Shown: one piece after another, positions 1 through 7,275 of the stretch
Layout of the letters: every line of letters starts with the position of its first letter
How positions within the stretch are numbered: the first letter of the stretch is position 1
Assembly (NCBI GenBank): GCA_964632135.1
Contig: CAZWEI010000037.1
Span: 1 to 12,338 of the forward strand
Direction of reading: 5' to 3'
Source: JBFMAP01 sp964632135
Lineage (GTDB): Archaea > Micrarchaeota > Micrarchaeia > Burarchaeales > JBFMAP01
Length of the DNA stretch: 12,338 nucleotides
Notes under the pieces: generated by a model
What the model saw: the letters and a program-made list of their open reading frames with translations, nothing else
Database searches by the model: none
What the model was told of the DNA's origin: nothing
Position numbers and translations under genes: made by a program

Positions 1-363
1 GTTGACCTAAGCAGGTTGTCGAAGGAAATGCGCACCAGATTCGAGAGCATTCGCAGCAATGTTCAGAATAATTTTGAGACATACGAAACTGCGCTTGGCG
101 AGAAGGCGAACTGTTTCGTAAGGGAGGGGGAGGAGGTGGCGCCCAAAAGAGTCTATGACGTTATCGGCGCCGCGGTTTATCTTGAAACGCTGTTCGGTCA
201 GGAGCAGAGCACGTTTGACGAGACGACAAAGGAAGCCATCGTGGAGAAAGTGAAGATGTTGAGAGAGAACAAGGATGTGATAGACGCGCTCAAGGACGGT
301 TACAGGGACAGTGCGTACGCTCTAATCAGCCAAGCAGAAGAGGTTTTGGGAATTAAAACATAA
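1..363 (+). CDS. Unrecognised soluble protein, 5' end outside the window
   Basis: The reading frame is open from base 1 to a TAA at 361-363, so the gene probably begins upstream. A TTG at 16 and an ATG at 28 are possible internal starts, but neither has a well-spaced ribosome binding site. The visible 120 residues are charged and predicted mostly helical, with no signal peptide, membrane segment or metal-binding motif. The single Cys lies in NCFVREGEE. The C-terminal half (from about VYDVIGAAVYLE onward) looks like a small helical bundle. I do not recognise the family and assign no function. The next gene follows after 33 bases but has its own TATA-like element, so the two need not be cotranscribed. 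Confidence 0.6.
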   Translation, partial: VDLSRLSKEMRTRFESIRSNVQNNFETYETALGEKANCFVREGEEVAPKRVYDVIGAAVYLETLFGQEQSTFDETTKEAIVEKVKMLRENKDVIDALKDGYRDSAYALISQAEEVLGIKT

Positions 364-365
364 GA

Positions 366-375
366 GTTTAAATTT
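366..375 (+). promoter_or_regulatory. TATA-like promoter, probably for a leaderless transcript
   Basis: The AT-rich stretch TTTAAATTTT sits in an otherwise GC-rich region. Its centre is about 27 bases before the ATG at 397, the usual archaeal distance from TATA centre to transcription start. Transcription would then begin at or next to the start codon, which agrees with the absence of a Shine-Dalgarno sequence before 397. This is inferred from spacing only. Confidence 0.5.
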
Positions 376-396
376 TTCGCGCGCAACAGCTCGGGT

Positions 397-990
397 ATGG
401 AAGAAAAAAATGAAAGGAGGAAAACGCTTTTTGAAATAATTCTCGCCGCGAACCTTCTGGGCGCGGCGTACGGAATTCTCGGCTTCTACCTTCAGCAACT
501 TTTATCGACGAATGTTCTTCTCTGGGTGTTCGTGCCTGACTGCCCTCTTTACGCGCTCACGTTTGCCATCGCGATAATGCTGATAAAAGAGGGAAAGCGG
601 TACGACTGGTTTTATTTCATCGCGCTCGTTGGCGCGCTCAAGTACGGGTTCTGGACCGTGTTCGTTCTCGCGCGCTATTCCGAATTTTATTTCGCGCCAG
701 AGGTCTCGCTGGTTTATTTCACGCTTTTCATCGCGCACATAGGGCTTTTCCTGGAGGCGTTCACTCTGCTCGGGAAAATAAAAATGAGAGACTGGTTCCT
801 GCCCCTCGCGCTCGGGTGGTTCCTGCTTAACGATTTCGCGGACTACTTCCTGGGCACGCACCCGCCGCTCCCGATTTACGGGCTCGGGTTCATGCTGCTC
901 GCGAGCGTTGTGATGAGCATAGTATTCTCGGTTTTCGGGTTCGCGCTCGCGAAATATTCAAAGAAGCCGATTGTGGAAATTTTTGAATAG
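397..990 (+). CDS. DUF1405 family integral membrane protein
   Basis: This 197-residue protein has about six hydrophobic segments (roughly residues 10-32, 38-62, 72-92, 103-127, 132-152 and 158-187) and a charged N-terminus (MEEKNERRK). It resembles the DUF1405/YpjA family: an early NLLGAAYGILGFY segment, then LLWVFVPDCPLYAL, then GALKYGFWTVFVL, and length near 200 residues all fit my memory of that family. The family has no established biochemical role, so I assign only a membrane location. There is no Shine-Dalgarno before the ATG, and a TATA-like element 27 bases upstream suggests a leaderless mRNA. The gene ends 8 bases before the stop of the convergent gene at 999-1514. Confidence 0.8.
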   Translation: MEEKNERRKTLFEIILAANLLGAAYGILGFYLQQLLSTNVLLWVFVPDCPLYALTFAIAIMLIKEGKRYDWFYFIALVGALKYGFWTVFVLARYSEFYFAPEVSLVYFTLFIAHIGLFLEAFTLLGKIKMRDWFLPLALGWFLLNDFADYFLGTHPPLPIYGLGFMLLASVVMSIVFSVFGFALAKYSKKPIVEIFE

Positions 991-998
991 ATACCTTG

Positions 999-1514
999 CT
1001 AGTAAGGGCCCCAAAGCAGGTCCGCTCGTTCCTTTTCTTCTGCTTTTTCAAACGCCTTGTCTGCATTTGCAAAGGCCTCTTTCGATTTCTTATAAGCCTC
1101 TTTGTAGCCTTTTTCGTCACCTAAGATTTTGTGCGATGCCGACTCCAAATCGCGCGCCAAGCCCTCTTCCTTGTATTCCTCACACGCAAAATTGAATTGG
1201 GTAATCCGCTCATAAAGTTGTGCGCGGAGGTTGTGCGCCTCTGCTTTCAAAGAAGACAGTTCGATAGCCTTAGCATAATTGCCTTTTGCGAATGTTCTAT
1301 TCGGAGCCCTGCCAAGAAGAGTCGTCGCTTTTCCCAAATCCTTCAGGTTTCGGTTCAACTCGGGGTAATAATCTTTGTTCACAAACAAAAACGGCCGCAC
1401 TTTTTCAACCAGCAGTTTAGCATTCGAGAATTTGAACATCCAGACGTGTCCAAGCGTTTCAATGACGCTTTGTTTAAACGGTTTGGATGCTGCATATGTC
1501 GGACCCACGCCCAT
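999..1514 (-). CDS. Unrecognised helical cytoplasmic protein
   Basis: The frame is open upstream to an ATG at 1538, but I choose the ATG at 1514 because GAGGTGAT (minus strand, 1525-1518), an excellent match to the archaeal Shine-Dalgarno, lies just before it. The product is about 171 residues. The N-terminal third (MGVGPTYAASKPF, ETLGHVWMFKF) is mixed. The rest is strongly charged and predicted all-helical, with Ala/Lys/Glu-rich repeats near the end (YKEAYKKSKEAFANADKAF) that may form a coiled coil or TPR-like bundle. There is no signal peptide or membrane segment. I do not recognise a family. It has its own TATA-like element and an inverted repeat in the leader, so it is probably transcribed and regulated separately from nac, which lies 80 bases upstream. 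Confidence 0.7.
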   Translation of the reverse strand: MGVGPTYAASKPFKQSVIETLGHVWMFKFSNAKLLVEKVRPFLFVNKDYYPELNRNLKDLGKATTLLGRAPNRTFAKGNYAKAIELSSLKAEAHNLRAQLYERITQFNFACEEYKEEGLARDLESASHKILGDEKGYKEAYKKSKEAFANADKAFEKAEEKERADLLWGPY

Positions 1515-1535
1515 CTCATCACCTCGTGAGAAATG

Positions 1536-1560
1536 CAAATAATACGTGTAGTATTATGTG
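1536..1560 (-). promoter_or_regulatory. Inverted repeat, possible operator or 5' UTR hairpin
   Basis: Two 10-base arms (1536-1545 CAAATAATAC and 1551-1560 GTATTATGTG) are inverted copies with one mismatch, separated by GTGTA. The element lies 22-46 bases before the start at 1514 and just downstream of the TATA-like box at 1567-1576, so it would cover the expected transcription start near 1545. A dimeric repressor bound there would block initiation. A transcript hairpin is the alternative. Confidence 0.5.
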
Positions 1561-1566
1561 AACAAA

Positions 1567-1576
1567 TTATTTTAAG
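1567..1576 (-). promoter_or_regulatory. TATA-like box for the gene at 999-1514
   Basis: The minus strand reads CTTAAAATAA here, in the 80-base gap between nac and the orphan gene. The centre is about 27 bases before position 1545, giving a leader of roughly 30 bases that contains the inverted repeat and the GAGGTGAT ribosome binding site. Confidence 0.5.
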
Positions 1577-1594
1577 TCTATTTGAGAGTTAGCG

Positions 1595-1957
1595 CTACTG
1601 CGTTTTCAATTTCATCAGCGCTTCCGCGATGTCGCCCTTGCTTTCCTTGAGCGCGCGCTCCGCATCATCCCTGCCCGCGCCTGACTGCTCCATAACCAAC
1701 TTGATGTCGTCTTCGGAAATTTCCGGCTCGCCCTCGCTCGCCGTACTGCTTCCTTTTACCTCGTCGATTTTCCCGCCTATCTGGAATGTTTTCTGCCCCT
1801 GCATGTTGATTGCGACGACGCTCGGCTGCGTGATTATGATTTTTCCGTCTTCCTTTTCGATGATGACGCGCGTTGATTTTATTTCTTCTGTCTTGATTCC
1901 CATCTGCTCCATCATTTTCTGCATCTGCTTGGGGTTCATCCCCATTCCTGGCAACAT
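1595..1957 (-). CDS. nac: Nascent polypeptide-associated complex protein (archaeal NAC)
   Basis: Archaeal NAC is a homodimeric ribosome-associated chaperone that meets nascent chains at the exit tunnel. This 120-residue protein has the usual archaeal layout. A Met-rich start (MLPGMGMNPKQMQKMMEQMG) is followed by a six-stranded NAC domain at about 20-75, including TRVIIEKEDGKIIITQPSV and the GQKTFQIGG strand. An acidic linker leads to a C-terminal UBA domain at about 80-120 (ISEDDIKLVMEQSG, then DDAERALKESKGDIAEALMKL). Length is normal. GGAGATGAT just before the ATG overlaps the end of the LOG-family gene; the intergenic distance is only 4 bases. It is the last gene of the long minus-strand run, in keeping with its translational role. 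Confidence 0.95.
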   Translation of the reverse strand: MLPGMGMNPKQMQKMMEQMGIKTEEIKSTRVIIEKEDGKIIITQPSVVAINMQGQKTFQIGGKIDEVKGSSTASEGEPEISEDDIKLVMEQSGAGRDDAERALKESKGDIAEALMKLKTQ

Positions 1958-1961
1958 GAAA

Positions 1962-2471
1962 TCATCTCCTTTTCTTGTTCAGCAATTTGAACAGTTTATC
2001 AACGGCCTCGCGCGCATCCCTCGCCTCGAGAATTATATCGGCGCGCTTCTCATCAACGCGCGCGCCTGCGAATTTTCTCGCGTAGCCGCCGCTCGTTGGG
2101 AGCGCGACAATCGGCTTTCCCTCCGCCCACGCGAGGCACAACTCGCTGAGAGTGCCGCACTCGCCCTCAATCATGATTATTCCATCGCTGCTGAGCGCGA
2201 CCGCCTGGTTGCGCGCCCATCCAATCCCTGTCGCGATTTTTATATCGACGAATTTGTTTGCTGCGCGCGCATCTTTTCCTGGGAGGATTCCAACAGTAAT
2301 TCCTCCTGCGCGCCTCGCGCCCTCGCACGCCGCCTCCATCACTCCCTCGAGCCCTCCGCAAATCAGAACGGCACCGCGCCTCGCAATTTCTTTGCCGACT
2401 TCGCGTGCGAGTGTGAGAGCTTTTTTATTTTTTGTAATGCGCGAGCCAATCACGCAAATCTGAAGCATCAT
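1962..2471 (-). CDS. LOG/SLOG-family (TIGR00725-like) nucleotide-binding protein
   Basis: This 169-residue protein is a Rossmann-like single domain of the type often mislabelled lysine decarboxylase. Visible signatures are the N-terminal strand QICVIGS, ICGGLEGVMEAACEGAR (37-53), the GILPG turn (61-65), and EGECGTLSE (102-110), where the family usually has a GG.GT..E sequence. The Glu and the Arg of GWARNQA fit the active-site positions of LOG-type phosphoribohydrolases, which release a base from a nucleoside monophosphate. Members of this subfamily mostly have unproven substrates, so ligand binding or hydrolysis is inference. The start ATG at 2471 overlaps the creatininase-family stop by 4 bases (ATGA) and follows GGAGGAG. 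A second in-frame ATG at 2468 is equally possible. Tight coupling suggests the two enzymes are made together. Confidence 0.8.
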   Translation of the reverse strand: MMLQICVIGSRITKNKKALTLAREVGKEIARRGAVLICGGLEGVMEAACEGARRAGGITVGILPGKDARAANKFVDIKIATGIGWARNQAVALSSDGIIMIEGECGTLSELCLAWAEGKPIVALPTSGGYARKFAGARVDEKRADIILEARDAREAVDKLFKLLNKKRR

Positions 2472-3169
2472 TTCTCCTCCAGGAGAAGGTCGTTTTTCAC
2501 GAGCGCAACGAGTTTGTTTATTATTATTTTCGCAATTTTCGCCCCGCGTGCGCGCGAAATATTCGTGATGTCGCCCGCGTAGCCCGAGGGCGTGAATGAA
2601 TTTTTGGGGGTTGGGATTACGCTGCCGAAATAATTTTTTGATTTTTCAATTTTCACAGGAGGCATTTTGTATTTTGGATTAACGTGGAGGTATAGCGAGG
2701 TTTCAATTGCGTCCGCGTGCCCCACATTTGCGCCGATTTCTTTTATCTCCCACCAACTCACGACGCACGCGCGGAAGTCCAACTCATCCGATAGTTCCTT
2801 GAGCGCCTGCCTTATGACCGCGCCATTGCCGCCGTGACCGTTCAGAAAGAGGATTTTTTTGAAACCATTTCGAACGAGTTCGCCAACGATATCGCGCACG
2901 AGAAGGTAAAGGGTGCGGGAGCGCAGCGAGACGGTTCCTGGAAAAATCCTGAGCGTGTAAGTGTATCCGTATTCTATTGGAGGAAGAACGAGTGAGTTTG
3001 TTCTTTTCGCGACCTCGAGCGCGAGCGCGTGCGGGATGCGCGTGTCGGTATCCAGCGGGAGGTGGGTGCCGTGCGCCTCGAGCCCGCCCACCGGTATTAT
3101 GATTGTGGCGTTTTTGCTAACCTTAGCGAGCGAGTTCCAGTTAAAATCAGCGTAGGATGTGGAGTGCAT
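2468..3169 (-). CDS. Creatininase-family metal-dependent amidohydrolase
   Basis: The family comprises binuclear-metal amidohydrolases: creatininase, MftE, and the archaeal ArfB that deformylates a FAPy ribonucleotide in flavin and F420 synthesis. This 233-residue protein is the usual length. It shows IIPVGGLEAHGTHLPLDTD (24-42), supplying metal ligands E31, H33 and D42, then LNGHGGN (109-115, H112) and HADAIETS (151-158, E156), plus FPGTVSLR. All ligand positions look intact, so an active enzyme is likely. The substrate cannot be read from sequence. ArfB is a reasonable archaeal candidate, but no other flavin or F420 gene is nearby. The gene starts 4 bases after the rps3ae stop and overlaps the LOG-family gene by 4 bases, so it is embedded in the operon. 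Confidence 0.85.
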   Translation of the reverse strand: MHSTSYADFNWNSLAKVSKNATIIIPVGGLEAHGTHLPLDTDTRIPHALALEVAKRTNSLVLPPIEYGYTYTLRIFPGTVSLRSRTLYLLVRDIVGELVRNGFKKILFLNGHGGNGAVIRQALKELSDELDFRACVVSWWEIKEIGANVGHADAIETSLYLHVNPKYKMPPVKIEKSKNYFGSVIPTPKNSFTPSGYAGDITNISRARGAKIAKIIINKLVALVKNDLLLEEK

Positions 3170-3173
3170 GCGG

Positions 3174-3785
3174 TCAGCCCGCCTTCGCTTCCTTTGTTCC
3201 CTTTGCCTCGGTGAACACTTCCGCGACCTCGGTCTTTCGGACCTCGACGCGCTTTATCGGCACGATTTTCTTTATCCTGTTGAAGAGCCGTCCCGGGAAT
3301 TTCCCGAAAACGATTTCCTGCTCGAGTTGCGAGAAGTCCATCTCCTTTGCGCGCGCCTTGGTCTCGTCGACGAGCGCGAGGTGCGTCGCCGTGCGCGCGG
3401 GCCCGCTCGCCTTCCTCGCCGTGAAAATGTTGAGTTTTATGCGAAGAGGCACGCCGTCCTTCGTGACAACGTCCACGACCTCGCTTATTATGTTCCTCCT
3501 CCGCCTCACGAGCGTGCGGAGGTAGGTTTTGGAGAGTTCGTGCCCTATGAACTTCGTGTACGCGCTCTTCCCCTTCACGTTCGTTATTCTGAAATGGAGA
3601 ATCGTGTAGACCTGGCTCATGTCCCCGATGATGTCCGCGAGGCTCACCTGAATCTTCCTGTTGATGAGGCTGGACTCGTCGCCTGCCACGAGGTTCGCAA
3701 TTTCCCTGCTATCGAACATCTCAGGCGCGTAAACGGTGTACCAATTCTTCGTCTTCCACGTGTCAACGAGTTTTCCCTTCGCCAT
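3174..3785 (-). CDS. rps3ae: Small subunit ribosomal protein eS1 (S3Ae)
   Basis: This 203-residue basic protein is the archaeal/eukaryal eS1 of the 30S platform, with no bacterial counterpart. Recognisable segments are the Lys-rich start followed by DTWKTKNWYTVYAP, then VSLADIIGDMSQVYT, FRITNVKGKSAYTKFIGHELSKTYLR (about 65-90), and RRRRNIISEVVDVVTKDG. Length matches the family. The N-terminus is shorter than in eukaryotes, as usual in archaea. The ATG at 3785 is preceded by GGTGATT. It is 33 bases downstream of rps15. In several euryarchaea a RecJ/GAN-type gene lies between these two, and it is absent here. Cotranscription with valS and rps15 is inferred from spacing. Confidence 0.93.
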   Translation of the reverse strand: MAKGKLVDTWKTKNWYTVYAPEMFDSREIANLVAGDESSLINRKIQVSLADIIGDMSQVYTILHFRITNVKGKSAYTKFIGHELSKTYLRTLVRRRRNIISEVVDVVTKDGVPLRIKLNIFTARKASGPARTATHLALVDETKARAKEMDFSQLEQEIVFGKFPGRLFNRIKKIVPIKRVEVRKTEVAEVFTEAKGTKEAKAG

Positions 3786-3818
3786 TAATAATCACCGGTA
3801 TACCATTCCAATTCAAAA

Positions 3819-4274
3819 CTACTTCACGAGAAGTTCCGCCTGTTCAGGCGTGTAGGTCCAGTCTCTGGGCAGGAGACCAACGCGCCGGTAGTAGTTCACG
3901 CGCCTCCTTATCTTCGACTCGGTGTGTATGAGTTTGACCTTGTTGTGGACGTCGCCCTTGTTCTCCTTCATGTGCTTGCGCACGCGCACCGCGCGCTTCA
4001 TAAGGTTGAGCAGGTCCTCGGGGTAGTCGATTTTCACCCCGCCGTCCTTCAGGATTTGGTTTATGGATTTTCGTGTTAATGTTTTGACGCTCGGGACACC
4101 GTAAGTGTCGCGCAGAAGCTGCCCTATCAAAGCCGCGCTCATCCCCTCCTTCCCGTGCTTGAGAATGAACTCCTCCACCTCCTGCGCGGAGTATTCCACC
4201 CACTCGGGGACTACTTTTGTCGTGGGCTTTTTCGAGCCGCTCTTTCCCTTCTTTTTTGAATGCATCTTAGCCAT
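3819..4274 (-). CDS. rps15: Small subunit ribosomal protein uS15 (archaeal S15/S13e type)
   Basis: This 151-residue protein has the archaeal/eukaryal form of S15. An N-terminal extension begins MAKMHSKKKGKSGSKKP and includes the helix-turn-helix-like SAALIGQLLRDTYGVPSVK (46-64). The universal S15 core that binds the 16S rRNA central domain occupies about 85-151 (VRKHMKENKGDVHNK, KLIHTESKIRRRVNYYRR, LPRDWTY). The length of about 150 is standard for archaea and much longer than bacterial S15 (about 89). It begins 14 bases after the pyrophosphatase gene. It sits between rdgB and rps3ae, a neighbourhood I recall as widely conserved in archaea. Confidence 0.95.
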   Translation of the reverse strand: MAKMHSKKKGKSGSKKPTTKVVPEWVEYSAQEVEEFILKHGKEGMSAALIGQLLRDTYGVPSVKTLTRKSINQILKDGGVKIDYPEDLLNLMKRAVRVRKHMKENKGDVHNKVKLIHTESKIRRRVNYYRRVGLLPRDWTYTPEQAELLVK

Positions 4275-4288
4275 ACGTAATCAACCAA

Positions 4289-4855
4289 TCAATTTTTCTT
4301 TTTCAACATCCGTGCAAGTTTCTGCAGCGCGCGCGCGCGGTGCGAGACGCGCGCCTTCATATCCAAATCCTCTGCGAACGTTTTATCGTGATTTTCAGGC
4401 ATGAATATCGGATCGTAACCGAACCCGCCCTTCCCGCGCGCGCGGAGCGCAATTTTTCCCGCGCACGAGCCGGTTATTATTTTTATTTTCTTCTGTTTGT
4501 TTCCATCGTAATAGGCGAGCGCGGAAACGAACTTAGCGCGCCTGTTCCTCTCTCCATTCATCAACTTCAGTATGCCCTCGCTGCCAATCTTGCGGTGCAC
4601 CCACGCCGAGTACGTGCCCGGGAACCCATTCAGCGCGTGAATGAATAGGCCCGCGTCCTCGAGCATGAACGGGCGCGGTGAATTGAGTTTTTTAAGAACC
4701 CAACTGGCAGAAGTAAGCGCAACCTCCTCGCATGTTTCTGCTCTGGCCTCTGGGCATACGATGGAATCGTGGAGTAGTATTATGCCGTATCTTTTTAAAA
4801 CCCTTTCGGCCTCTCGGAATTTGTTCTTGTTGGAGGTTATGAAAAGGAGTTTCAT
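4289..4855 (-). CDS. rdgB: XTP/dITP pyrophosphatase (HAM1/RdgB family)
   Basis: The enzyme hydrolyses non-canonical purine triphosphates (dITP, XTP, ITP) to monophosphate and pyrophosphate, keeping deaminated bases out of nucleic acids. The 188-residue product has the whole family signature: ITSNKNKFREAE (7-18) for substrate binding, EDAGLFIHALNGFPGTYSAW (66-85) with the catalytic Asp, GKGGFGYDPIFMPE (141-154), and KARVSHRARAL near the C-terminus. Length is typical. Its ATG overlaps the valS stop by 4 bases (ATGA), so translational coupling is likely. A purine-pyrimidine alternating GC run lies inside its C-terminal SHRARAL coding region. Confidence 0.95.
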   Translation of the reverse strand: MKLLFITSNKNKFREAERVLKRYGIILLHDSIVCPEARAETCEEVALTSASWVLKKLNSPRPFMLEDAGLFIHALNGFPGTYSAWVHRKIGSEGILKLMNGERNRRAKFVSALAYYDGNKQKKIKIITGSCAGKIALRARGKGGFGYDPIFMPENHDKTFAEDLDMKARVSHRARALQKLARMLKKKN

Positions 4856-7248
4856 TTCGAAACCTCGACCTTGAACTCGCCCTCGTGAGTTTCTATTTTC
4901 TTCGCGCGCCCAGCCGCCTTAATCTCCTCATCGATAAGTTTGAGCATTTTCTCCTCATCCTTTGAAAGCGAGAGGGAAACTTTTTCCACGTCGGCGTTCA
5001 GCGGAAGCTTGTTCTCCGCCTTGAATTTTCTTATCTCCGCGATTATCCTGTTCAGGAGCGCGCCCGCCGACTCGTCGCCCTCGCTTATCATGTTCTCATC
5101 AACGCTCGGCCATTTCGAGAGGTGGATGCTCTTCGAGTGCTCGCGCGCTGCGAAAACCTCTTGGTAGATTTCCTCTGTCGCGAATGACGCGATTGGCGCG
5201 AGGAGTTTGAGCGAGTCCAGAAGCACGAGGTGAAGCGTGTACTGCGCCGCGCGCCTGCTCTCTTCTCCATAAACGTCGGTCTGGTACAGGCGGTGCTTCA
5301 CGTCCTCGAGATAATAATCGCAGAACTCGTGCCAGAAGAACTCGTGAACCGCGGTGATGACCGCGTGGAAGTCGAAATTCTCGAAATTCTCGGTCGCGCC
5401 CTTGACGAGGCGGTTGAGCCTGCTGAGAATCCACCTGTCGCACGCGCGCAGTTTCGGGGTTTTTCCAGCGTGCTCGTGCTCGTAGCCCTTGAGCGCGGAC
5501 TCCACGAAGCGCGAGGCGTTCCATAGTTTGTTTATGAACGTCTGCGCGAACTGAATATCTTTATAGCTGAAGGGGCGGTCCTTCGCGAGCGCGCCGCTGA
5601 GCGCGACCCACTGCCGCACTGCATCAGCGGAATACTGCTGAATGAGCGCGTCGGGCGGAATCACGTTCCCGAGCGATTTGCTCATCTTCTTCCCGTCCGG
5701 CGCGAGCACGTTCCCGTTGAGCAGAAGTTCCTTGAAAGGTGGCTTTCCAGTGAGCATGAGACAGCGATAGATGGTGTAGAACGCCCACGTGCGGATGATT
5801 TCAGTCCCCTGAGGGCGGAGCGATGAGGGGTATGTTTTCGCGAAAAACTCCTCATCCTCGGTCCATTTGCTTATCACGAGCGGGGTTATTGAACTGTCGA
5901 CCCAGCAGTCGCACACCGCGCTCTCGCCAGTCGCATCCATCCCGCACTTGCATTTCTTTTTGACATCCGGAGGATTAACTGGAAGCTCGTCATATTTAGG
6001 GGTGGTGATTTCACCGCACTTCTCGCAGTACCAGAAGGGAATTGGAGTTCCATAAGCGCGCTGGCGCGAAATAACCCAGTCCCATTCTATGTAGTTCGCC
6101 CAATCAATGAGATATTGAATCGTAAATTCGGGGACCCATCTCATCGTCTTCGCGGCGTGCACAATATCCTCCTCGAATCCCTTGAGTTTCGCGAACCACT
6201 GCGCGGAGAGGATTAGTTCGATTGGCTTGTTGCACCTGTCGTGAACCTTAATTACTTGTTTTAGTTTCTCGCTTTTCTCGAACAGACCCTGCTCCTTCAG
6301 TTTCTCGAGAATTTTTGCGCGCGCATCGTTCGCCTTGAGGCCGTTGAACTCGCCAGCGCTCGTGAGCCGGCCGTGCTCGTCCATCCCCTTGATGATTTTC
6401 AGTTTGTGGCGGTATGCCCACACCGCGTCCATCTTGTCCCCGAACGTGCACACCATCACGATGCCTGTGCCGAATTCCTTATCAACGTCGGCGTCGGTCG
6501 TTATTTTCACGGTCTGACCAAAAACAGGAACAACGACATCCACGCCCACGTATTTTTTATATCGTTCATCATCCGGGTGGACGAAAACCGCGACGCATGC
6601 GTGAAGCAACTCTGGGCGGGTTGTGGCAATTGTGAGATGCTCCTTGCCACTCGCGAATTTGAAATGGACGTAGTTCAGCATCGTCTCGCGCTCAGACTCC
6701 TCTGTCTCAGCCTTCGCGATCGCTGACGCGCAGTTCGGGCACCAGAAAACAGGGTGCTCGCCCCTGTAAATCAATTTTTTCTCGTACATTTTCAACAGTG
6801 AGGACTGCACAAGGCGGTGGTAACTCGCGTCCATCGTGCGGTATTCGTACTTCCAGTCAGGCGAGAATCCCATCGCGTTCATCTGGCCGCGCATTTTCTT
6901 TATGTACTCCTCGGTCCACGCGACGCAGTGCTTCCTGAATTCCGCGCGCGGCAGAGTTCTCCCGAATTTCGCCTCAACCTTCACCTCTGTCGGGAAGCCC
7001 TGGCAGTCCCATCCCTGCGGGTAATAGACGTTGTAGCCGCGCATGCGCTTGAAGCGCGCGACGAAATCGAAATACGCGTAGGAAAGAACGTGGCCCATAT
7101 GTAGGTCGCCACTAGTAAAAGGAGGGGGCGAGTCTATGGAGTAGATTGGGCGTGAAGTGTCTTTGGGGTCGAACGCGTATGTGCGCTCCTGCTCCCACTT
7201 CTCGTGCCATTTTTTCTCCAATGATTTGTCGTATTTATCAAGAGGCAA
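4852..7248 (-). CDS. valS: Valyl-tRNA synthetase
   Basis: This class I synthetase charges tRNA-Val and clears mischarged threonine. In its 798 residues I see the HIGH motif as HMGH (50-53) after PPPFTSGDL, the archaeal GWDCQGFPTEVKVE (79-92), and a zinc-type WCPNC (169-173). The CP1 editing domain starts at IATTRPELLHACVAVFVHPD (207-226). A second Cys-rich module has YCEKC (407-411) and KCKC (432-435). DSSITPL (451-457), the KMSKS loop (521-525, APDGKKMSKSLGNV) and an all-helical anticodon-binding domain from about 600 follow. It is shorter than many ValRSs and seems to lack the long C-terminal coiled coil. The first in-frame Met is at residue 65, after the HMGH motif, so the start must be TTG at 7248, preceded by AAGGTG. 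It overlaps rdgB by 4 bases. Confidence 0.96.
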   Translation of the reverse strand: MPLDKYDKSLEKKWHEKWEQERTYAFDPKDTSRPIYSIDSPPPFTSGDLHMGHVLSYAYFDFVARFKRMRGYNVYYPQGWDCQGFPTEVKVEAKFGRTLPRAEFRKHCVAWTEEYIKKMRGQMNAMGFSPDWKYEYRTMDASYHRLVQSSLLKMYEKKLIYRGEHPVFWCPNCASAIAKAETEESERETMLNYVHFKFASGKEHLTIATTRPELLHACVAVFVHPDDERYKKYVGVDVVVPVFGQTVKITTDADVDKEFGTGIVMVCTFGDKMDAVWAYRHKLKIIKGMDEHGRLTSAGEFNGLKANDARAKILEKLKEQGLFEKSEKLKQVIKVHDRCNKPIELILSAQWFAKLKGFEEDIVHAAKTMRWVPEFTIQYLIDWANYIEWDWVISRQRAYGTPIPFWYCEKCGEITTPKYDELPVNPPDVKKKCKCGMDATGESAVCDCWVDSSITPLVISKWTEDEEFFAKTYPSSLRPQGTEIIRTWAFYTIYRCLMLTGKPPFKELLLNGNVLAPDGKKMSKSLGNVIPPDALIQQYSADAVRQWVALSGALAKDRPFSYKDIQFAQTFINKLWNASRFVESALKGYEHEHAGKTPKLRACDRWILSRLNRLVKGATENFENFDFHAVITAVHEFFWHEFCDYYLEDVKHRLYQTDVYGEESRRAAQYTLHLVLLDSLKLLAPIASFATEEIYQEVFAAREHSKSIHLSKWPSVDENMISEGDESAGALLNRIIAEIRKFKAENKLPLNADVEKVSLSLSKDEEKMLKLIDEEIKAAGRAKKIETHEGEFKVEVSK

Positions 7249-7275
7249 GAAAACACCTTACATAGAACATTTACA

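Noticed and set aside
994..1007. Small hairpin CCTT-GCTAGT-AAGG between convergent genes as a terminator
   Set aside because: Only four base pairs and no following T tract on either strand; too weak to call.
1629..2582. Plus-strand open frame (317 codons) across nac, the LOG-family gene and part of the creatininase gene
   Set aside because: It spans three well-supported minus-strand genes and their junctions, and its translation is a compositional artefact.
3159..3788. Plus-strand open frame antisense to rps3ae
   Set aside because: eS1 on the minus strand is unmistakable; the antisense product is Arg-rich and unlike any family.
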